A model generated the notes under the pieces. It saw only the letters and a program-made list of their open reading frames with translations. It was not told the origin of the DNA and searched no databases. The translations under genes were made by a program, and so were the position numbers. Of a DNA stretch of 64,000 bases, positions 56,182 through 64,000 are shown piece by piece. The DNA comes from Takashimella koratensis (lineage: Eukaryota > Basidiomycota > Tremellomycetes > Trichosporonales > Tetragoniomycetaceae), in NCBI GenBank assembly GCA_003116875.1, contig BCKT01000001.1:1235486-1299485 (forward strand). The letters run 5' to 3'. Each line of letters starts with the position of its first letter. Position 1 is the stretch's first letter.

Positions 56182-57465
56182 TCAGCCTATGTTCATCACG
56201 AACTCGTTCTCAGGCTCGAGTAGGGACCACCGTGTCGGAATTGAGGGTGGGAGGGTGGGAGGGTGGGAGGGTGGAAAGAGAGCAGTGAAAAGGGTATGGA
56301 ACATACCTTCAGGCGTCTGTGAACGATGGGATCAAGGATCAAGAGCAGAGGGGTTTCAGAATCGTCAGTTTTAGTCATCAAAGGGAATTGGAGTGAATGA
56401 TCGGCAACCTTGTCCGTCACGCCGGGCTTACCTTGGCAACGTAGTCGATAGCTAGAACGCAAGTCATGTCAGCTTCTGTACCACTACAAGATCTATCTCC
56501 GTCTCCCCTCCCCTATTTTCTTCTCCTACACACAATACCGACGATACCTCTGCCCCATCCCCACTCCGATAACTTTTTCTTTCCAATCTCCACTTTTTCT
56601 TGCTCATCTCTATCTCTCTCCTTGTCCTTCAGTCGCTCTACCTTCCTCCCTATCCACACAACGCTCCCTGCGATTCCGATCCCAGCTTTCACTCACCCTG
56701 GTTGACACTCGTGATCTCGTCAGCCTCAGCGTCCGGGATCTCGATCCCAAACTCCTCCTCAATGGCCATGACGACCTCGACGGCGTCGAGCGAATCGAGG
56801 CCGAGGTCGGTGGTGAATGCCGAAGCTGCCGAGAGCTGGTAGGGGGAGATGTTAGCATACGTTATCGGAATGGCATGACGCAGGGGAGATAGATGGGTCA
56901 AGGTGGGAAGAAAGGTAAGAGTTAAGAGGTAAGGGGAGACAACGAGATCTGGGCACTCCTGGTCTGCTCTCCGAGATTAGGAAACTCGGTCGCCTCAACT
57001 GGACTACACTGCTTTGATCGCCTTCACCAGTCATTTTGTCCTCTTGGCAGACCTGTGCAATCTGGCCGGACCGCTTCGATCGCCAATCTCGACCGCCCAG
57101 ATCCCGATCCAACCCCTCTGCACCTATCTCATCCGCTCCCACCCTCACTCTCCTCCATCTCTTCTACACCCTCGCCTCCTCGCTCCTTCGCTCTCCATCT
57201 CTGCTCTCCACATTGCAGCCCATACAAACTTCGCACCAAACCCAAACTAATCACCCACCTTGCCGCCGTCCACTTTCTCAAACGACTTGAGGACCTCGAG
57301 CACTCGGGAGGTGATATCGTCCTTGCTGAGCCCGGCGGAAGCGGCATAAGTTCGGGCAAAGGCCGCGACGGGAGCGACGGGGCGCGCGGCGAGGAGGGAG
57401 GTTGATGGGCGCGCGGCAAGGGCGATCGGGGCGCGCGGAGCGGCACGGAGGGCGAGGCGGAACAT
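56182..57465 (-). CDS. ACP1: Mitochondrial acyl carrier protein
   Basis: Carrier of the mitochondrial type II fatty acid pathway; also needed for lipoate, Fe-S assembly and, in most fungi, complex I. Exons (on -): 57465-57259, 56835-56697, 56453-56434, then a 10-nt exon and a final few bases, stop TGA 56184-56182. An Arg/Ala-rich presequence ends in ARTYAAS. The phosphopantetheine site is [10 protein letters not shown], with the Ser intact, followed by [17 protein letters not shown] and AIDYVAK. The predicted end is TPEG. Intron 1 (423 nt) is exceptionally long here. The last intron (56306-56187, 120 nt) is a multiple of three with no stop, so retention would add 40 residues before the same TGA. 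Confidence 0.92.
56245..56274 (+). repeat. G-quadruplex-prone GGGT/GGGA repeat
   Basis: Seven GGG blocks separated by single A or T bases, on the template side of the last ACP intron. This is a textbook G4 motif. Confidence 0.8.
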
Positions 57466-57694
57466 GGCGAGTGTGGGTGGGGTAGGAAGTGGTGAGGGAG
57501 AGAGTAGAGTAGAACGGGTGGAGTGAGAAGTCGGAAATAGCAGCCTGGTGGTTGGTGCGTATGGTGCTTGGCCTCGAGCATGGATTAACGCCGTCCCAGA
57601 CATCCAGTGTGGCACTCGGCACCAGACGGGAAAAAGTTGAAATTTAAGGATCGACTGTAACTTTTGTCTCTACTACTCCCCACTATCCATCACC
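57466..57694. promoter_or_regulatory. Shared promoter of ACP and bL17m genes
   Basis: 229 bp between two divergent genes that both encode mitochondrial proteins. Confidence 0.6.
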
Positions 57695-59024
57695 ATGAAG
57701 CACGGCCTCAAACAACGCAAGCTCCAGCGAACATCCTCCCATCGATGGGCTCTGCTCAGGTACGTCCTGACATCTACCTCTCCGTCTCCGCTCGCGTCAA
57801 CCGCTGACACCTAGCAGGAACCTCGTCTCCGCCCTCTTGCACCATGAACTGATCAAGACCACGCTCCCAAAGGCCCGCGAGGCTGCGCGGCTTGCCGAGA
57901 AGGTATGTTGATGCGCCCCAGGGGTTGTTTGCCGATCTTCGAGATGGTGCTCGGGCTAGCAAAGATTGAGTGCTGATGGCGTGGGTCCGTTCACATAGAT
58001 TATCTCATTGGGCAAGAAGGGAACTGATCCGGCACGGAGAGAGGCGCAGGCTTTCCTCATGGTGAATGTCTTGATGCTCCCTGGCTCTCCTCTGAACCTC
58101 AGTCTATGTCATTGACAACCGCTCTTGAACGCTGATTTCTGACCTCGCCCAACAGCCGAGCCACCACTACAGTTCCGAGTCCTTATCCAAAACCCCTGTC
58201 TCTCCACCTCGACCTCTCGGCTACCCATCTTCCTCCTCCTCTTCCTCTTCCTCTTCCTCATCCTCCTCATCCGCTTACCTCGACCTTGACCCCGAATCCC
58301 CTTCTTACCGCCCACCTACCAACCTCCTTCCCAAACTCTTCTCCACCCTGGCGGACCGATACCGCGCCCGACCTGGTGGCTACACCCGTGTGCACAAGTA
58401 CGGTCGGCGACCGGGAGACAACGCGCCGCATGCGCTGGTCACGCTGGTCGATGGGCCCAGGGACGTCAAGTACGAGATGGCGGTGAGGGCGGCGGGGCTC
58501 GAAGCGGTCCGTGCGGCCCAAGAGGGCTGGGTGGGTGAAGGGGAGGGGGAAGAGTTGGGAAGGGAAAGGACAAAGAGGGCGAAGGAGAAGGTGTTGAAGT
58601 ATCGATCGGAAGAGGAGAAGGCGGAATTCGACCGTCAAGCGGCGCTGTACACCGTAAGTTTGGAAACACGGCGGGTGCTCGTGAGGTGTCTGCTTTTTAG
58701 CCATCATTCAGCTAACCAATGCTCTTCTGAATCTCTTCCTCTGCCTTGTTGACACAGGATACACTCTTCGCCGAAGGCCGGGTAATCGGACACCGCCGCC
58801 CTTCCTCTTCTCTGTCTTCCATGCCAGTCTTTCAAAAACCCTCACGGACCGTTCCTGTTGAGGGGAGGCGAGCGCTCGCGGGCGAACGACTGCCTGGGAT
58901 GTCGGTGGCTCACACCGGTCTGGGTCTGGCAAGGGGTGATTTGTCTCGTCGGTGGGGTGGGAAGGACAGGACGCCTCGGTTCCTTGGCGAGACGGTACGT
59001 GCGGAAGAAGAGCGCAGGACTTAA
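57695..59024 (+). CDS. MRPL8: Mitochondrial ribosomal protein bL17
   Basis: Large-subunit mitoribosome protein. Starts [17 protein letters not shown], the invariant bL17 opening, then the [19 protein letters not shown] helix, [19 protein letters not shown] and the [13 protein letters not shown] turn. Between the last two, at 58229-58276, a stretch of about 14 Ser breaks the domain; bacterial bL17 has a short loop there. A long C-terminal extension (from 58450 on) with basic and Pro-rich parts is fungal-specific. Introns are short. The TAA is at 59022-59024. The gene is head to head with ACP. Confidence 0.93.
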
Positions 59025-59174
59025 GGGATAGAGCTTGCGGTGATGTTGTTCACGCCATGGGTAGATTTGATCACTTGGTTTCCTCGCAATTGCAAGAGCC
59101 TTTACGCGCCCATCTCATGCATTATTATACATGTATCATATACAGTCTACATTCCCTTATCCCCTTCTACTGCA

Positions 59175-60489
59175 TCAGGCGCTGAGAGCAGCAAGGAGCG
59201 CTTCTCCCCTCTGCTTACGCACTTCGACTCGACGTTTCTCAGCTTCGGCCTCTTCCTTATCCCCTTCCTTTTCCCCCTCTGCGCCCTCGGCAATCTGCAC
59301 TTTCTTCGTTGATTTGGTCTCGCCCTCGGCTGCCGCTTCGACGTCTGTCCCTGCGCCGCCCTCGGGTTCCCCGTCCTCGGCTAAGGCTTCGCCAGATGCA
59401 CACGCTTGTGCTCGGGCGGTCAGGTTCTGCAAGGATCACGAAAAAATGGGTAATCTGGTCAGCACAGTTCAACCCTGTCTCGCATGGTCGTGGGTGTGTC
59501 CGTTGAATAGGCAGGAGCTACTCACACTCCGCGCAGAGGCCTGGACAGTCTTGAGGTACCCTACGACGACCTCAAAGTATTGCTCGGGAACCTATTCCAA
59601 CATCCATATTAGCTCCTGTCATCCATCTTGAAGCTATCTGTGTCTCCCTTACACCACCCTTCCACTCGTCATCTTTTGAACAAGATACTCACCTCCGCCT
59701 CGTTATGAAAGTTTCTCGCGAGCCACATCTGTCGAGCCTTGTTAAACTTCCATTTCCCGCTCTTGGTAGCTCCTTGAGCCTCTTCGTAAGTCTGCGCATA
59801 GTGGATCGCTATAAGTTGGAAAGAAGTAAACGGTCCCACGTCAGCCCTCCGGTCGTGTGCAAGTCGCGGGTAGAGGACAGGGTGGAAGAACGAGTTGGCT
59901 CACCTTTCTTTGCTTGGTCAGAAAGTGTGGGGTCACTGAAGACATCTCCAGGAATTGGTGCAGGGACGACGTCGGCGTTGACTTCTACGTCCGCCGAAGT
60001 TGATACAGGTTGGTCTGGCTCGTTGGCTCTCGTTATCGCCGCCTCCACCGCTGCGTCCCTCGCCTTCTCCTTCTTGCTCTTCTTGTCCTTCTTCTCCTTC
60101 TTGTCCTTCTTTTCCTGTTTTGATTTCTTCGCGTCTACCGGCTCGTCGCCCGCTTGTTCGCCTTGGGCCGCCTCACCGCGCTCTTTGTCGTCGGCCTCGG
60201 GGTGCTCGGTTGCCTCGTCACGTTTCCGCTTCTTGTCTTTCTTCTCCTTTTTCTCTTTCGTCACGTCCTCATCTTCGTCCGCCTCCTCCTTCATCTTCTT
60301 CGCTTTTTTCTCCTTCTTGTCTTTCCTCTCCTTGACCTCAACCGCTGTCGAAGTCGACGGGACCGCCTCCTCTTCCTGGACCTCCTCCTGCTTCCTCTCC
60401 TGCTTCTCCTTCTTCTCCTTCTTCTCTTTCTTCTCCTTCTTCTCCTTTTTCTCTTTCTTCTCCTTCTTTAAGCTCGCCTCGGTGCTCAT
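59175..60489 (-). CDS. WKF-domain nucleolar-type protein (C7orf50 family)
   Basis: The N-terminal 200 residues are extreme Lys/Glu repeats (KKEKKEKK) and acidic blocks, typical of nucleolar proteins. Then follows the WKF domain: AIHYAQTYEEAQGAT, KSGKWKFNKARQMWLAR, VPEQYFEVVVGYLKTV, as in human C7orf50. Start MSTEASLKK at 60489; the last exon starts with NLTARAQA and ends LLAALSA at the stop 59177-59175. The human relative is linked to rRNA processing, so a ribosome-biogenesis role is plausible but inferred. The + strand shows a spurious mirrored ORF (59705-60499). Confidence 0.8.
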
Positions 60490-61199
60490 TGTGGCTTGAC
60501 TGTATGACTTTGTCGATACAGACCTAGTGGTAGATTGACTTGTCTCGTCCACAAAATTTCAAACTCTTGGGAGAGGGAGATCTAACTGGCTTCCCCACGG
60601 GGGATGTCAACATTCCTTAAGTGGGCGGTGTTGATAGATAGATACACCTGTTCCCCGAATTTGGTTCCGGTGTGACTGCTAGAGTCCGAGACACGCGCTT
60701 GTCCATTTGCAGCCAACGCCAGACAACTTTGCTTGCTCATCCTCCACTCTCACCTCGACACCTCCTCGTCTACACCAATACCTGACCCCCAGGCCTCATC
60801 CCTCACTCATCTCTGTCCGACGCGTACGGACCCAGCGCGAGCGTGAGCGTGGGTGTCATTTTTCGCCAAAGCCTTTCCACCTCCAACTCGCCATTGCATC
60901 GGAGCCGACGCGTAGTCTCTAGGTTACAATCCTCGTCTATCTTCGTCTCGGTTACGTCAAGCACACTATTCACTCGACGAGTGACAGCGACCCACACGGC
61001 GGCTACAATCCACCCTTCTGAACACTTGAGGTTCTTCTTTTGAGGACACGGCTCCGGTCACGGATCTTCCCTTTGACCTCATCCCCGGCAAAGTCTCGTT
61101 TCACCCTTTCGCCTCATCCTCCACCTGCCCTGTTACCCCACTACCCCTCCTCCCACCCCCCACACCCACACCCACACCCACCCGCCCGACGTAACCAAG
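60490..61199. promoter_or_regulatory. Divergent region WKF gene / ARL1
   Basis: About 700 bp, no gene. Ends in a CACACC-type repeat (61161-61178) and C-rich leader just before ARL1. Confidence 0.5.
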
Positions 61200-62376
61200 A
61201 TGGGCCTCTCACTCTCACGGATCTACTCGTCCCTCTCCTCGCTCGCGTTTTGGGGCAAGGACAAAGAAGTCCGGATTCTCATGGTTGGACTTGATTCGGC
61301 CGGAAAAACGACAATCCTGTATCGATTGCAGATTGGAGAAGTGGTTTCGACTATCCCAAGTGAGTAGAAGGAGATGAAAACTGGTTTGGATGGTCAGGAA
61401 AGAGGGGAGTGGGAGACACCAGGCGGAGGAGGTTGTAGAAGAGAGCGTAGAGAGAGAACGAGAGAGCGAGGGTGGCGACCAAAGAGGTCGCGGGTCGTGT
61501 CGAGTGTGATATAGTATGACTAACACAAATAGCGATCGGTTTCAACGTCGAGACGGTGCAGTACAAAAACATCAACTTCCAAGTGTGGGACCTAGGTGGT
61601 GAGTAGACATTTGCACGAATGCGAATTGTGCCCGAAGGGCTTGGTCCGGATTTCGTTTTACGACTTGGCTGACGAAATCACAGGACAATCGAGTATTCGG
61701 TATGTCCTCGCGTCACAGATGTGTGGCATGCCTAGTGATGGGTAGGGCGTATACTGACTGATCACAGACCATACTGGCGATGTTACTATGCCAACACCCA
61801 AGTAAGTCTCTTTACCTCCCGTCTCACTTCCCACGTCCACCTTCCCCACTCTCTCCGTGCCTAGACCGGGACGCCTAACTTCTACGTCCTCCTCTAAATC
61901 TCATTAACGCCTTGCTGATACCTCTTAGGCAATCATCTACGTGATCGACTCCTCTGACACTGCACGCCTCGCCACTTCCCGCTCCGAGCTACTTACCATG
62001 TTATCTGAGGACGAATTGAAAAACGTCCCTGTTCTCGTCTTCGCCAACAAACAAGATGTAGAGGGCGCATTAAGTCCCGCGGAAGTTTCAGACAAATTGG
62101 GGCTCGCGGGGCAAGAGAAAGGGAGAGAGTGGAGCGTGAGGGGAAGTTGTGCGACAAAGGGAGAGGGACTAGAGGAAGGTTTGGATTGGTGAGTGCGAAT
62201 GGCAACGGCGGAGAAGATACAGTGCCTCTCAGCTTGCGCCGCAGTGGTCTCTTGGGATGTGAGAGATACTGGATACAAAGCGGGAGATTCAACGGAGGGA
62301 GCGCACGTCGAAGATGAAGGAATAGATGTCTAATGCTGACTTTCCGACCAGGCTCGTCAACACAATACAAAAGTAG
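61200..62376 (+). CDS. ARL1: Arl1 small GTPase
   Basis: Golgi ADP-ribosylation-factor-like GTPase that recruits GRIP-domain golgins. At least six exons, one of only 16 nt (GACAATCGAGTATTCG, coding part of GGQSSIRPYW). About 183 aa, the usual size. Gly2 for myristoylation is present ([10 protein letters not shown]). P-loop GLDSAGKTT has Ser where most Arl1 have Gly or Asn. Switch I TIGFNVET, switch II WDLGGQSSIR, nucleotide motifs NKQD and the SCATKG loop all present. The YWRCYYANT stretch after switch II is characteristic of Arl1. Start context is aagATGG. Confidence 0.93.
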
Positions 62377-63256
62377 TGTCAAGTCGTTGATTCGACTGCC
62401 CCGCTCTACCTTTCTCTCGTTTGACACCAGAGTTCTTCGCCCTTCTCATTCCCTGCTCGTCTCTACCTACATGCGGGCCCACAGTTGCTCGTCTCGTCCA
62501 TACCCATCTCAGCTTTGCGCTTGCGCTCGTAGGAGCCCAACTTCAAACCGATCCTCAAACTTCATTCTTTCTCTCTCTCTCTCTATCTCTCGCTTCCTCT
62601 TTCGCCTAGCTTCGCGATTATCTTTGATTCCATTCCTTCTCTACCGTACAGACCTACTCTAGCTTTGCTCTGCCTCCTCGAGGGTTCACGGCGTCATGTT
62701 ATCTCTTACACTACGATCAATTTCAATTATAGATCCTCCGGTGGTACAGGGTTGCGGGATGGAAAAGGTGCGCTTGAAAAGTAGGTCTGTATTCCAGGTG
62801 AAGAGAAATCGAGTGCTCGTGACATTGAAAATCAAAACTAACGGGATTAATTCAATGCTATGTACACCATGAGATACCGAAGAATGGGATGCTGAAAATG
62901 CCGCGAGTGAATCGGATGAAGACGTGGTGATCGATGAGGCTTGGGTTTCGTGGTGAAAGAGTGGAATGAGATGGATGCCGATACGAATTGTGGCGTTTCA
63001 AAGTGATCATGGTAGAAGACTGGCTCAAATTTGATGATGATCAAAACGATGTGGTCGGTATTGAGGTGTGTGTGGAAGTGAGTCAAGGGTGGCTTGGACT
63101 GTGAAAGTGGACTTTACGATAACGTCACGACGAATGGCGGAATGGCGGCGAGGAGGTAGACGGTTGGTTGATTGGGATCGAGATGACGATAGGCGCGTGC
63201 GCGCGTGGCGTGTAGACGAGAGAAGGAGAACTCGAGAATCGATTGTTCACCGCCGT
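62377..63256. other. Intergenic, ARL1 to right-end gene
   Basis: Pyrimidine-rich 3' UTR of ARL1 on the left, then AT-rich spacer. No gene supported. Confidence 0.45.
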
Positions 63257-64000
63257 TCAATACCCGACTCGTCCAGCTCCACCGCCTCCACCGCTTCCAC
63301 CTCCACCCACTCCATCGACGCCCGGTACCTCACCCGTCGACAACCAATGCATCAACTCGAACTGATTCGGCTGCCTTCCGACGCTATTTGCCCATGCGGT
63401 CGCAAGGACTGTCCACGCTTCGGGGTCGGCCGGGTTGAAACTTGCCATGTCGATAGTGGCCAACGAAGGAGCCCCGCCACCACCGCCACCTCCGCCATTG
63501 TAGGTACTGGTAGACGGCTGTGAGTGTTGTTGCTGTTGCTGTTGCTGTTGTTGTTGCTGTTGCTGGTGTTGGTGCTGCTGCTGTTGGTGTTGGGCGTACG
63601 GCTGCGGCGGGTATCCTTGCTGAGGCATAGTCGAAACCTGGGGAACAGACGGAGACCTATACTCTGACTCTCTCCTCGTGAGTTCCGGGAGCCCACTGGT
63701 TGGTACTGACGGCGACACTGACGGTCTCGGCGGCAACCCATGTGTTTGAGTCTGTGGGGTTCGACCCGTCTGCGTTCCTGAACCGGTCGCGGGCACGGGC
63801 CCGGGCCCGGGCCCGGGTCGTGTTTCTCGATCAAGGTCTCGACTTTGACCTCGTTTGTCTCGCTCGGTATCACGTTCTCGATCTCGATATTCCCCGCGCT
63901 CTGGACGGTCTGGACGGTCTGAACGGTCTGAACGGTCGGCGTTGGCTCTACGAGCGCCCCAACCTGAGTCCCTCTCTCGCTCCATGGGTCGGTCTCGACC
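63257..64000 (-). CDS. Arg/Asp- and Gln-rich protein, partial (5' end outside)
   Basis: The frame is open to the window edge (GRDRPMERERD), so the true start lies beyond 64000; an in-frame Met is at 63985. The visible part is an Arg/Asp/Glu-rich segment, a PGPGPGP run, a Pro/Ser stretch, a Gln-rich run (63524-63591), a Gly run and a short conserved-looking C-terminal block (NPADPEAWTVLATAWANSVG, then PNQFELMHWLSTGEVPG), ending in Gly/Ser. RD-rich plus Q-rich layout is common in RNA-binding or splicing factors, but no domain is recognised. Confidence 0.55.
   Translation of the reverse strand, partial: GRDRPMERERDSGWGARRANADRSDRSDRPDRPERGEYRDRERDTERDKRGQSRDLDRETRPGPGPGPVPATGSGTQTGRTPQTQTHGLPPRPSVSPSVPTSGLPELTRRESEYRSPSVPQVSTMPQQGYPPQPYAQHQQQQHQHQQQQQQQQQQQQQHSQPSTSTYNGGGGGGGGAPSLATIDMASFNPADPEAWTVLATAWANSVGRQPNQFELMHWLSTGEVPGVDGVGGGGSGGGGGAGRVGY
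63524..63591 (-). repeat. CAG/CAA repeat encoding poly-Gln
   Basis: Mostly CAG/CAA triplets with a few His codons on the coding strand of the right-end gene. Confidence 0.85.

Noticed and set aside
59705..60499. 264-codon Ser/Phe-rich + ORF
   Set aside because: Mirror of the Lys/Glu repeats of the WKF gene on the other strand.
61161..61178. CACACC repeat resembling telomeric DNA
   Set aside because: Only three units, within the ARL1 leader, and unlike the TTAGGG-type telomeres expected for basidiomycetes.

Overview
This is nuclear DNA from a fungus, almost certainly a basidiomycete and probably a yeast-like Tremellomycete. Most genes have several short GT-AG introns (mostly about 50-130 nt), with CTGAC- or CTAAC-type branch sites just before the acceptor. 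The proteins are fungal: NTE1, CBF1, RRN3, a Zn2Cys6 factor and Dcc1. A Cys-rich domain like that of Cryptococcus CPL1 supports the narrower placement, which remains an inference. No plasmid, phage, CRISPR or bacterial operon structure is present. I found no tRNA or rRNA gene.

Layout from left to right. 0-7.4 kb: a CBF1-type bHLH factor, an ADH6/cinnamyl-alcohol-type zinc dehydrogenase and a bestrophin-like anion channel, all on +. 7.4-12.2 kb: a tandem cluster of three related F-box/LRR-like genes; the middle copy lacks its 5' end and the third has an apparent one-base frameshift. 12.4-16.2 kb: a large kelch/transmembrane protein on -. 17.2-18.0 kb: ribosomal protein eS21. 18.3-26.1 kb: a JMJD7-like JmjC hydroxylase and the lysophospholipase NTE1, head to head. 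26.6-29.8 kb: RRN3 on -, followed by a 2.6 kb gene-free stretch. 32.4-35.7 kb: a Zn2Cys6 transcription factor. 36.0-36.9 kb: an intronless, bacterial-looking alpha/beta hydrolase.

38.0-39.5 kb: an RNase III plus dsRBD protein. 39.7-42.7 kb: a small unknown protein and an Atos/FAM214 homologue, both intronless on -. 43.5-44.1 kb: a CPL1-like Cys-rich gene not previously apparent from single ORFs, with two long poly(C) tracts in one intron. 44.7-46.9 kb: a mitochondrial-type PP2C. 47.2-51.3 kb: an AMN1-like LRR protein and the cohesion factor DCC1, head to head. 51.6-52.4 kb: a WBP2-like GRAM-fold protein. 52.8-55.6 kb: a DDT/WHIM chromatin protein. 56.2-59.0 kb: mitochondrial acyl carrier protein and mitochondrial ribosomal protein bL17, head to head. 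59.2-62.4 kb: a WKF-domain nucleolar-type protein and ARL1, divergent. 63.3-64.0 kb: the 3' part of an Arg/Asp- and Gln-rich protein that runs off the end.

Most of the window is housekeeping DNA (transcription, ribosome, lipid, mitochondrial, cohesion) arranged as unrelated genes, often in divergent pairs with short shared promoters. The accessory parts are the F-box-like cluster, the CPL1-like gene, the intronless hydrolase and the 29.8-32.4 kb gap. I see no multi-gene novel system. Exon coordinates below were read by eye from splice signals and frame continuity and have not been checked against transcripts.
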